Part shown: positions 57,583 through 64,000 of the stretch, piece after piece
Layout: every line of letters starts with the position of its first letter
Numbering within the stretch: the stretch's first letter is position 1
Assembly: GCA_963850415.1 (NCBI GenBank)
Contig: CAWKLE010000004.1
Coordinates: 434,001 to 498,000 of the forward strand
Direction of reading: 5' to 3'
Source of the DNA: VAXT01 sp963850415
GTDB lineage: Bacteria; Actinomycetota; Thermoleophilia; Gaiellales; Gaiellaceae
DNA: 64,000 nucleotides
Program-made: the position numbers and the translations under genes
Notes under the pieces: generated by a model
Told to the model about the DNA's origin: nothing
What the model saw: the letters and a program-made list of their open reading frames with translations, nothing else
The model's database searches: none

Positions 57583-59238
57583 TCAGACCAGGCCGACGAC
57601 CCGGCCGTCGGCGTCGAGATCCATCCGCTCCGCGGCGGAGTGCGCGGGGAGCCCGGGCATCGTCTGCGTCTCGCCGCACACGGCGACGATCCAGCCGGCG
57701 CCGGTGTAGGCGCGCAGCTCGCGAACCGGGAGGACGAAGCCGCTCGGGGCGCCGACCAGCTCGGGGTCGTGCGACAGGGACAGGTGGGTCTTCGCGACGC
57801 AGACCGGGAGCCTGTGCAGCTCGGCCGGCAGGCGCTCGAGCGTCTCTTGCGCCCGCGGGGAGAACTCGACCCCTGCGCCGCCGTAGATCTTGCGGGCGAG
57901 AGCGTCCAGCTTCGCTTCGAGCGGATCCTCGAGCTCGTAGAGGAACCGTGCCTTGGCGCCCCGGCCTGCTGCTTCGACCACGATCTCGGCAAGCGCGCTC
58001 GCCCCGGCGCCGCCGAGCTCGTAGGCGTCGTTGACCGCCGCGCCGAAGGCGCCGTGCTCCAGCGCCAGGGCCGTCACGGCTTCGAGCTCGACGGGCGTGT
58101 CGCCGGGAAACTTGTTCACGGCGACGACGGCGTCGAAGCCCAGCTCCTGCACGATCCGCAGGTGCGCGGCGAGATTCGCGGCGCCCCGCTCAAGCGCCGG
58201 AAGCCCGCCGTCCGGATCGCCGCCGTGCCGCTTCAGCGCCTGCGTCGTGGCGACGAGGACGACGGCGTCGGGCGAGACCCCGCCGGCCCTGCAGACGATG
58301 TGGATGAACTTCTCGAAGCCGAGGTCGCTGGCGAAGCCTCCCTCGGTGACGACGTAGTCCGCGAGCTTCAGGCCGACGAGGTCGCCGATCAGGGAGCTGT
58401 TCCCGTGCGCGATGTTCGCGAACGGCCCGGCATGGACCAGCGCCGGCTGGCCCTCGACCGTCTGCACCAGGTTGGGCTTGATCGCGTCCTTGAGCAGAAC
58501 GGTCATCGCGCCGGCGATGTCCAGATCCTCGGCGGTCACCGCGGATCCCTCGACGCTCGTTGCAACGGTGATCGCGCCCAGGCGGTGTCGCAGGTCATCC
58601 CGGTCCCGGGCCATCGCGAGGAGGGCCATGACCTCGGACGCGGCCGTGATGTCGAACCCACTTTCGTGCGGGAACGGTGCGTCCTCGCCGACCCCGACCG
58701 TGATCCGGCGCAGGACACGGTCCTCGATGTCCAGGCACCGGCGCCAGGCGATCGTGGTCGGATCGATGGCCAGCTCGTTTCCATGGATGAGATGCGCGTC
58801 GATCGCCGAGGCGAGCAGGTTGTTGGCGGCGGCGATCGCATGCAGGTCGCCGGTGAAGTGCAGGTTGATGTCCTCGCGGGGGACGACCTGGGCACGGCCG
58901 GCTCCGGTGCCGCCACCCTTGGCGCCGAGCGTCGGCCCGACGGAAGGCTCTCGGAGGCAGACGAGCGAGCTCTCGCCGATGTGGCCGAAGCCCTCCGTGA
59001 GAGAGACCGCGGTCGTCGTCTTGCCCTCGCCGGCCTTCGTGGGCGTGACCGCCGTGACGGCGATCAGCTTTCCATTGGGGCGCGTCGCGAGCCTGTCGAG
59101 AACGGACAGGTCGATCTTCGCCTTGTCGCGGCCGTAGAGCTCGACCTCGGCAGGATCGAGGTCGAGGCTCGCTGCGAGCTCGGAGATCGGACGCAGCTCG
59201 AATTCGGCCAGCGGGCCGGCCTCAGCTTCCGTGGCCAT
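57583..59238 (-). CDS. fhs: formate--tetrahydrofolate ligase
   Basis: 551 aa, normal length. TPTKAGEGKTTTAVSLTEGF (P-loop with KT), LREPSVGPTLGAKGGGTGAG, RGQ-like VVPREDINLHFTGDLHAI, NLVQTVEGQPALVHAGPFAN, AVNKFPGDTPVELEAV, KTHLSLSHDPELVGAPSGF. Makes 10-formyl-THF from formate, ATP and THF: the first step of the methyl branch of Wood-Ljungdahl and a one-carbon source for purines. ATG 59238; divergent from the CBS-BON gene; site 8 lies 60 nt upstream. Convergent with osmC. Confidence 0.95.
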   Translation of the reverse strand: MATEAEAGPLAEFELRPISELAASLDLDPAEVELYGRDKAKIDLSVLDRLATRPNGKLIAVTAVTPTKAGEGKTTTAVSLTEGFGHIGESSLVCLREPSVGPTLGAKGGGTGAGRAQVVPREDINLHFTGDLHAIAAANNLLASAIDAHLIHGNELAIDPTTIAWRRCLDIEDRVLRRITVGVGEDAPFPHESGFDITAASEVMALLAMARDRDDLRHRLGAITVATSVEGSAVTAEDLDIAGAMTVLLKDAIKPNLVQTVEGQPALVHAGPFANIAHGNSSLIGDLVGLKLADYVVTEGGFASDLGFEKFIHIVCRAGGVSPDAVVLVATTQALKRHGGDPDGGLPALERGAANLAAHLRIVQELGFDAVVAVNKFPGDTPVELEAVTALALEHGAFGAAVNDAYELGGAGASALAEIVVEAAGRGAKARFLYELEDPLEAKLDALARKIYGGAGVEFSPRAQETLERLPAELHRLPVCVAKTHLSLSHDPELVGAPSGFVLPVRELRAYTGAGWIVAVCGETQTMPGLPAHSAAERMDLDADGRVVGLV

Positions 59239-59297
59239 GGCTCAGCTTATGCGCACGGCGGCCGGCAGCGCCATCGGTGTCGACGCTGAGCGGTGCG

Positions 59298-59308
59298 CGG
59301 ATAACCCG
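59298..59308. promoter_or_regulatory. palindrome-like element CGGATAACCCG (site 8)
   Basis: Within GCGCGGATAACCCGAAAC; 60 nt upstream of fhs and 73 nt upstream of the CBS-BON start. Reads CGGGTTATCCG on the minus strand. Confidence 0.45.
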
Positions 59309-59380
59309 AAACCCTTCTCGGGGCGCCCTCCGATGCGAGCCGGTCGCCCGGGCCCGAGCATCTGGGCGAAAGGAGGAGAC

Positions 59381-60532
59381 ATGACATCTCCAGCAACGAT
59401 TGCGCGCAAACGCGCCGGCGCCGCGCAGCTGCATCGCGTCTCCGCGGGCGAGGCGATGCACCGCGGCGTGCTCAGCGTGCCCTTCCAGACTCCGCTGACG
59501 AAGGTCGCCGAGATGATGGCGCGCTACCGGATGCACTGCGTCGTGGCGCTCGACGAGCGCGGCGAGTATCAGACCCGCTACTGGGGCCTCATCCCCGCAG
59601 CCGAACTGGTTCGGATCGCGACCACGCAGGACCTCGAGGACCGGACCGCAGGCGGCAGCATGACCTCGCAGGTCGTCACCGTCGAGCCGGCCGACTCGGT
59701 TCACGACGCCGCCGAGCTGATGAGCGACCACGAGGTCGACCATGTGATCGTCGTCGACCCGGTCTCCGATCGGCCCGTCGGCGTCATCTCGACGCTCGAC
59801 GTCGCGCAGGTGCTCGCGGGCGAGCGCCCGCACACGCCCCGCGGCGCGTACCGCGTCGCGCAGCTGATGAAGAGAAACGTCCTCACGGTCGCGCCGAGCA
59901 CCCCGCTTCGCGAGGTCGCCCGGCTCCTGTCCGAGAACGGCATCTCGGGGGTCCCCGTCGTCGAGCACGGGAAGGTGCTCGGAGTCGTCTCCGAGACGGA
60001 CATCGTCGCCAAGGAACGAGGGCCCGTCGTTCACCGTGGCCGCCGCGCAAAGTGGTTCGCCCGAGAGCCGAAGCGCGCCGATACGGAACGCTTCGCGGCC
60101 CGGACCGCAGACGAGGCGATGACCGCTCCCGCGATCACGATCGAGTCCTGGCGCACGGCCGCCGACGCCGCCGCCCTCATGCTCGACAGGCGCGTGCATC
60201 GACTCCCGGTGCTCGAGGACGGCAAGCTCGTCGGGATCGTCTCGCGCGCCGACCTCGTCAGCGCGTTCTCACGTTCCGACGAGGAGATCGCGCTCGACAT
60301 CCAAGACGACGTGCTGCTCGGGTGCTTCTGGATCGCTCCGGGAGACGTGGACGTCTCGGTGCGCCAGGGTGAGGTCACCCTGCGGGGCGCCGTCGAGTCC
60401 GACCTCATGGTCGAGCTCGTGTCGGAAGCCGTTCAGCGGGTCCCGGGCGTCGTCCGTGTTACCTCGAAGCTGGGCGCACGACCGACCGACGGGCCTCCGG
60501 CCGAGGTTCGACGGCTCTTTCCGAGCGCCTAG
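59381..60532 (+). CDS. CBS-domain protein with C-terminal BON domain
   Basis: 383 aa; AAAGGAGGAG before ATG 59381. Four CBS motifs in two pairs: VSAGEAMHRGVLSVPFQTPL, GSMTSQVVTVEPADSVHDAA, VAQLMKRNVLTVAPSTPLRE (GISGVPVVEHGKVLGVVSET) and ADEAMTAPAITIESWRTAAD (RLPVLEDGKLVGIVSRADLV). Residues about 305-365: BON domain (VDVSVRQGEVTLRGAVESDL). CBS pairs bind adenosyl nucleotides, BON domains bind phospholipid or partner proteins. In mycobacteria a CBS protein (Hrp1) is a DosR-regulon member, so this gene fits the proposed stress regulon. Ligand not known. Confidence 0.88.
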   Translation: MTSPATIARKRAGAAQLHRVSAGEAMHRGVLSVPFQTPLTKVAEMMARYRMHCVVALDERGEYQTRYWGLIPAAELVRIATTQDLEDRTAGGSMTSQVVTVEPADSVHDAAELMSDHEVDHVIVVDPVSDRPVGVISTLDVAQVLAGERPHTPRGAYRVAQLMKRNVLTVAPSTPLREVARLLSENGISGVPVVEHGKVLGVVSETDIVAKERGPVVHRGRRAKWFAREPKRADTERFAARTADEAMTAPAITIESWRTAADAAALMLDRRVHRLPVLEDGKLVGIVSRADLVSAFSRSDEEIALDIQDDVLLGCFWIAPGDVDVSVRQGEVTLRGAVESDLMVELVSEAVQRVPGVVRVTSKLGARPTDGPPAEVRRLFPSA

Positions 60533-60541
60533 ACGGGGTCG

Positions 60542-60580
60542 GCGGGCGGCCTACCCCACTGCGGCGGGGAGGCCGCCCGC
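60542..60580. terminator. hairpin between CBS-BON and the hydrogenase-operon end
   Basis: GCGGGCGGCC pairs with GGCCGCCCGC over a 19-nt loop; it spans the stop region of the convergent gene. Confidence 0.5.
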
Positions 60581-61312
60581 GGCCCGTCGATTGACTGCGT
60601 CGAGGGCGTGCGCCGTTGCCCGAAGAAGGCGGCGCGCCCGGACGCTCGACAGCCGCTCGCAGACGAAGTCCCAGTGCAGGGAAACCCAGTCTCCGGCCTT
60701 CAGGCCCTCTGCGAACGTCAGCTCGTCGGCACGCCAGCCGACCTCGCGCGGAGCCCATGGCCCGAGCTTCAGCTCCTCCCCGGACCACGTGAGGAGCGGA
60801 GCGACGACCTGGGCCCGGTCGCCCTCGACCGTCTGCACCTGGGCCGGAGTCGTTCGGCATTGGTCGAGGACGCGGAGCGGCTCGTCGACCACACCCGTCC
60901 GCATTAGCCCGAACCAGGGGTAGACCGCGAAGACGTGGAACGAGTGGTGAGGCACCGCTCCGGCCGCAACCGCATCGAGGATGTCCTGCCAGCCGCGGCC
61001 GACGCGCCCCCGAAAGCGATCCTCGACGTGCCGGGCCAGAGACTGCGGCGCCACCTTGTCGAGCAGCCCGTTCCCGACCCAGTAGGCGTCGACCACTCGG
61101 GGATCGAGCGGATCGTCGATCCGATTGGCCGTCGCGATCAGCGTCAGGTACGGCCAGGCCCCCTCGAAGGAGCGCGCCAGCTCCGCGAGCCCCGGGTCGG
61201 ACGCCTTCGCGTCTCCGTACTGGAGGAGCGTGCGCGGCTCGTCGGCGCCGCAGTACCCGAGTGCGTTCGGCGCGTAGGCGTACTGGGCGAAGAGGAGCGG
61301 GCCGGCGGTCAT
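60551..61312 (-). CDS. conserved hypothetical protein of the hydrogenase operon
   Basis: 253 aa. LLFAQYAYAPNALGYCGADE start, ANRIDDPLDPRVVDAYWVGN, VPHHSFHVFAVYPWFGLMRT, CRTTPAQVQTVEG and KAGDWVSLHWDFVCERLSSV are distinctive blocks with several conserved-looking Trp, His and Cys. I believe it belongs to a family (DUF6390) found beside actinobacterial hydrogenase genes, but the name cannot be checked here. Overlaps the DMT-transporter gene by 4 nt, so it is the last gene of the operon. No membrane segment or known catalytic motif. Confidence 0.7.
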   Translation of the reverse strand: MTAGPLLFAQYAYAPNALGYCGADEPRTLLQYGDAKASDPGLAELARSFEGAWPYLTLIATANRIDDPLDPRVVDAYWVGNGLLDKVAPQSLARHVEDRFRGRVGRGWQDILDAVAAGAVPHHSFHVFAVYPWFGLMRTGVVDEPLRVLDQCRTTPAQVQTVEGDRAQVVAPLLTWSGEELKLGPWAPREVGWRADELTFAEGLKAGDWVSLHWDFVCERLSSVRARRLLRATAHALDAVNRRAAGGLPAAVG

Positions 61313-62208
61313 GCGGGTCCCGGCGAGACGCGTCTGCGGGCCGGGACGGCGATCAGGATCGCACCCAGGGTGATCAGGGCCACGGCGCCGAGGTCGAAGG
61401 TGACGCCGTCCGCCCAACGTGAGAGCAGGGCCGTGACCACGGCTCCGAAGACGAGCACAGCCGTCACGTCGACCGCCTGCGCCCGGGCGAGCGCCGCGAA
61501 CCAGATCGCCACGTAGCCGGCAAGGATCAAGCCGGTCAACAGGATCCAGCTCCACTGGTCCCGGGACAGCGAGACGAGCTCGTCCCCGCGGCCGGAGACC
61601 ACGACCCAACCGATCAGGACGATCGTCCCCAGGGCCATGCGTGCCGCGCCGGCGACCCGGGAGTCGAGGTCGGCGAGCAGCTTCTTCGCGACGATCACCT
61701 CCACGGCCCAGAGCAGGGTCGCCGCGAGAATCATCGCCTCCCCTGACCGGAAGACGACCGTGCCGGCGTCTCCCACCAGCCACGCCTGTCCGACGACGAG
61801 CATCGCGATCGCGGCGAAGTGCGGCCACCCGAGCCGCTCGTGGAGCAGCGGCACGGCCAGGATCACGACCCACACGACTAGCGTCTTCTGGATGAAGGCG
61901 GCCTGCGTCGCCTCCGCGCGGGAGAGACCCTCGAAGAAGAGCACGAACGGCACGCTGCCGCCGATGACGGCGATCGCGAGCAACCCGAGCCGGTGCCCGC
62001 GAATGCTTGGCAGCGCACTGCGCGGGCCGCCCAGAAGCGGGGCTGCGAGCGCGAGCAGCAACACGCCCGCGACGGCGTTCTTCGCCGTCGTGTAGACGGT
62101 CGCGTCCCCGAAGTGCCTGACGGCGTGACCGTTGACGAAGATCGCGACGCCGCTGATCAGCGCCGCGACGAATGCCAGTGCGATGCCGGTCGCCCGGGTC
62201 GAGCTCAT
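61309..62208 (-). CDS. DMT superfamily (EamA) permease
   Basis: 299 aa, ten TM segments in two EamA repeats: GIALAFVAALISGVAIFVNG start, GGSVPFVLFFEGLSRAEATQ AAFIQ, ERLGWPHFAAIAMLVVGQAW, AATLLWAVEVIVAKKLLADL, and TGLILAGYVAIWFAALARAQ. Family exports or imports small metabolites. ATG 62208 overlaps the HypC-like stop (ATGA). Transport of nickel or a hydrogenase-related metabolite is only a guess from position; such permeases are not a usual part of hydrogenase operons. Confidence 0.85.
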   Translation of the reverse strand: MSSTRATGIALAFVAALISGVAIFVNGHAVRHFGDATVYTTAKNAVAGVLLLALAAPLLGGPRSALPSIRGHRLGLLAIAVIGGSVPFVLFFEGLSRAEATQAAFIQKTLVVWVVILAVPLLHERLGWPHFAAIAMLVVGQAWLVGDAGTVVFRSGEAMILAATLLWAVEVIVAKKLLADLDSRVAGAARMALGTIVLIGWVVVSGRGDELVSLSRDQWSWILLTGLILAGYVAIWFAALARAQAVDVTAVLVFGAVVTALLSRWADGVTFDLGAVALITLGAILIAVPARRRVSPGPA

Positions 62209-62423
62209 TCCAAGCCTCCTTCGGTTCGCAGTGCCAACGCTTCCTCGGCCGCCTTCGGCTCGAGGACCTCGACGGGGATTCCGAGGTGGACGAGCACGTA
62301 GTCCCCCGGCTGGATCTCGGGCACGAGTGCGAGCGGGACGACCTTCCCGCAGCCGAGCCGGCCCGTCCTGGCCCCGCCGTCCTCCCAGGCCTCGTCGAGC
62401 ACGTCGATCGAGCCGAGGCACAT
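62205..62423 (-). CDS. hypC: HypC/HupF family hydrogenase maturation chaperone
   Basis: 72 aa. Begins MCLGSIDVLD with the essential Cys2 after the start Met, then GDYVLVHLGIPVEVLEPKAA and EEALALR: the HypC pattern (CxGxP/S ... VHxGxxxxxxxxxEAxExL). It carries the Fe(CN)2CO unit to the large subunit. ATG 62423 overlaps the HypA-like stop by 1 nt. Confidence 0.85.
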   Translation of the reverse strand: MCLGSIDVLDEAWEDGGARTGRLGCGKVVPLALVPEIQPGDYVLVHLGIPVEVLEPKAAEEALALRTEGGLE

Positions 62424-62692
62424 CAGGCCGTCTCCTCCAGCTCGACGCTCTCGAGCACGACCCCTTGCGCGTTCGGAGCGGTCGTGTTCTCGTCGAGCAC
62501 CGCCTCGACGACGGCGCCCTCGGCGATCGTGCCGCGCGACGAGTCGCGGAAGTGCTCGCGGAAGTGCTCGGGGGTGAAATGCGACAGCGCGCCGAGCCGG
62601 ACGGACACCTTCGTCACGCCGGTCGCGCCCTCGGACTCCGCGAGCGTCACGATCCGCGTCATCAGGTCGCGCATCAGCGCCTGCTCGTGCAT
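62423..62692 (-). CDS. hypA: HypA-like nickel insertion protein lacking the zinc motif
   Basis: 89 aa. MHEQALMRDLMTRIVTLAES matches HypA (M-H-E nickel-binding start) and VTKVSVRLGALSHFTPEHFR continues it. The usual two CxxC pairs of the zinc ribbon are absent: the sequence goes from AVLDENTTAPNAQGVVLESV directly to the end, so no Cys at all. Typical HypA is about 113 aa. It may bind nickel through MHE alone or act only as a structural partner. Overlaps the protease gene by 19 nt. Confidence 0.75.
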   Translation of the reverse strand: MHEQALMRDLMTRIVTLAESEGATGVTKVSVRLGALSHFTPEHFREHFRDSSRGTIAEGAVVEAVLDENTTAPNAQGVVLESVELEETA

Positions 62693-63138
62693 CCCGCCTC
62701 CTCCAGCACCAGCTCCACAGCACGCTCGACGCCCTCCTGCGCGGGGCCGCTGAGCTCGGTTCCGGAGCCGAAGACCTCACCCTCGATCCCGAAGACGACG
62801 ATCCGCGCAGGCAGCCGGCCGATCGCGCGCGCAAGCTCGATCGTCTCGCCGATCCCGAGCGCGTGGGTCGAGGAGCGGAACTCCCGGCTCGGGAGCGCCT
62901 CCGAGCTCGCGTCGAACCGGTGCACCGTGCCCGGCTCCGCCTCGGAGGAGACTGCATCGACGACGAGAGCCGCATCGGCTCCCTCCCAGGCGTCGATCAG
63001 CCGCGTCGGCTCGAGCCCGCAGACGACGACGTCGACCTCGTCCGCTGCGCGTTCCTGCACGCGCCGCGCGACCTCGCGGCCGGCGGCGTCGTCGCCGCGG
63101 TAGGCGTTTCCGATCCCGATGACCACGGTCCGGCTCAC
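62674..63138 (-). CDS. NiFe hydrogenase maturation protease (HybD/HycI family)
   Basis: 154 aa from GTG 63138. VVIGIGNAYRGDDAAGREVA (G-x-G-N-x-x-x-x-D-D-G with the nickel-sensing Asp/Glu region), ADAALVVDAVSSEAEPG (D), SSTHALGIGETIELARAIG (STHA-like His), VVFGIEGEVFGSGTELSGP (E). Cleaves the C-terminal peptide after the last Cys-x-x-His block of the large subunit once nickel is in place; the adjacent large subunit has a tail to remove. Overlaps the large-subunit stop (GTGA). Confidence 0.88.
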   Translation of the reverse strand: MSRTVVIGIGNAYRGDDAAGREVARRVQERAADEVDVVVCGLEPTRLIDAWEGADAALVVDAVSSEAEPGTVHRFDASSEALPSREFRSSTHALGIGETIELARAIGRLPARIVVFGIEGEVFGSGTELSGPAQEGVERAVELVLEEAGCTSRR

Positions 63139-64000
63139 TCGCGCACGATCTCCAGGTCGAGAAAGTGCGTGGCGCAGGAGATGCACGGGTCGAAGTTGCG
63201 GATCGCCTGCTCGCAGACATGACGGAGGTCGTCGTCGGAGAGCTCGTGGTAGCGCTCGACGACCTGGCGCAGGTCCTCCTCGATCGCGAGCTGGTTCTGA
63301 GAGGTGGGCGGGACGATCTTCGCGTCCAGGATCGTGCCGTCGGCGTCGAGCTCGTAGCGGTGGTAGAGAAGCCCGCGCGGCGCCTCGGTCGCGCCGTGGC
63401 CGACCCCGGCGCGTGGCTCGACCTTCGCTGCCGGCTCGTCCGGCTCCTCGTACTCGCCGATCAGCCGGAGCGCCTCGTCACAGGCGTAGACGAGCTCGAC
63501 GCTGCGGACGACGATGCTGCGGAACGCGTCGCGGCAGGGAACCTCGAGGCCCACCTCGGCGGCGGCCTCGCGTGCGAGCGGCGAGAGCCGGTCGGCGCTG
63601 AGCGCGTAGCGTGCGAGCGGGCCGCAGAGATACGTGCTTCCGTCCGTGCGACGGGAATGGAGCGCGTTCGAGCGCTCGACGTGCTCCTCGAAGAAGTGCT
63701 GCTCGTACTCATCGACGCCGACGTCGAGCCCCCGGTCGGAGACGACGCGCCCGCTCTCGATCGCGTAGGCACCCGGCTCGGCGAGGGCGACGAGCTCGCA
63801 CTCGACGGCACGCTCCGGAAACTCGAAGCCGGCGGTCCAGCGAACCGTCTCCAGCGCGGCTTCGCGCGCCCGCTCGAGCGGCTCGACGAGCTCCTGCAGC
63901 TCACGCTTCCTGGGCGCTCGGTAGAAGCCGCCGACCTTCACGTTCACGGGATGGATCTCGCGGCCCCCGATGACGATCATCAGCTCGTTGCCCGTCTTCT
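63135..64000 (-). CDS. NiFe hydrogenase large subunit, C-terminal part (group 3-like), partial
   Basis: 288 codons, the 5' end is outside the window (the frame is open through base 64000). GNELMIVIGGREIHPVNVKV GGF is the conserved L-region; CRDAFRSIVVRSVELVYACD; HRYELDADGTILDAKIVPPT with SQNQLAIEEDL; the L2 nickel ligands are in NFDPCISCATHFLDLEIVRE (D-P-C-x-x-C). The C-terminal tail after the CATH block is the part cleaved by the protease. Sequence style (GREIHPVN-KVGGF, PTSQNQ) fits cytosolic bidirectional/NADP-linked group 3 enzymes more than membrane uptake types (inference). First visible gene of the hydrogenase operon. Confidence 0.9.
   Translation of the reverse strand, partial: KTGNELMIVIGGREIHPVNVKVGGFYRAPRKRELQELVEPLERAREAALETVRWTAGFEFPERAVECELVALAEPGAYAIESGRVVSDRGLDVGVDEYEQHFFEEHVERSNALHSRRTDGSTYLCGPLARYALSADRLSPLAREAAAEVGLEVPCRDAFRSIVVRSVELVYACDEALRLIGEYEEPDEPAAKVEPRAGVGHGATEAPRGLLYHRYELDADGTILDAKIVPPTSQNQLAIEEDLRQVVERYHELSDDDLRHVCEQAIRNFDPCISCATHFLDLEIVRE

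Overview
The window is GC-rich throughout, dense, with many GTG and some TTG starts, many 1-4 nt gene overlaps, and -10 boxes sitting 6-9 nt upstream of several start codons. Together with an AfsR/SARP-type regulator, secreted proteins ending in proline runs plus a PASTA-like domain, DevS-like kinase, 2-oxoacid:ferredoxin oxidoreductase and a cytosolic-type NiFe hydrogenase, this suggests a free-living actinobacterium, most likely of the class Thermoleophilia (inference from gene content only). No phage, IS, CRISPR array or rRNA was seen; one tRNA (Ala, CGC) is present.

Layout. 1-6.7 kb: peptide/polyamine/amino-acid use (family 5 solute-binding lipoprotein, LD-carboxypeptidase, acetylpolyamine amidohydrolase-like enzyme, DmpA-type peptidase, nitrilase-family amidase, APC permease, GrpB-like protein). 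6.7-7.4 kb: tRNA-Ala followed by a broken contractile-injection baseplate fragment. 7.4-13.5 kb: housekeeping (BipA, GreA, RlmN) with secreted proteins. 13.6-19 kb: large SARP-NB-ARC regulator, SLT-type lytic transglycosylase, quinone reductase under a repeat-rich operator. 19-29 kb: cell-surface region, with a frameshifted Asp-box propeller, K+ channel, frameshifted phosphoesterase, double GNAT and a large metallopeptidase; the propeller and the peptidase share an almost identical C-terminal domain. 29-36 kb: methyltransferase, cupredoxin-like protein, membrane protein, ZIP transporter, Usp, FAD oxidoreductase, TolB-like propeller. 35.6-41.7 kb: GNAT/acyl-CoA synthetase and a DevS/DevR-like two-component pair. 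41.8-64 kb: Usp, two miniature Hsp20-like genes, cyclic-2,3-diphosphoglycerate synthetase-like GTPase, P-type ATPase, a six-gene 2-oxoacid:ferredoxin oxidoreductase operon, ABC exporter, an ApbE/ferric-reductase/ferredoxin/reductase operon, OsmC, formate-THF ligase, CBS-BON protein and the 3' end of a NiFe hydrogenase operon.

Main inference. The 31-64 kb half looks like a hypoxia/dormancy island comparable in content to the mycobacterial DosR regulon (Usp, Hsp20, CBS protein, P-type ATPase, ferredoxin, hydrogenase, DevS/DevR pair). I see a recurring palindromic element, core CGGG-(3 A/T)-CCCG, 50-85 nt upstream of several of these genes, including the kinase itself; it is a candidate binding site for the response regulator encoded at 39.4-40.1 kb. 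This is the most interesting undescribed feature of the window.

Three genes between 19 and 34 kb carry six single-base frameshifts in otherwise well conserved frames; sequencing or assembly error is as likely as true decay.
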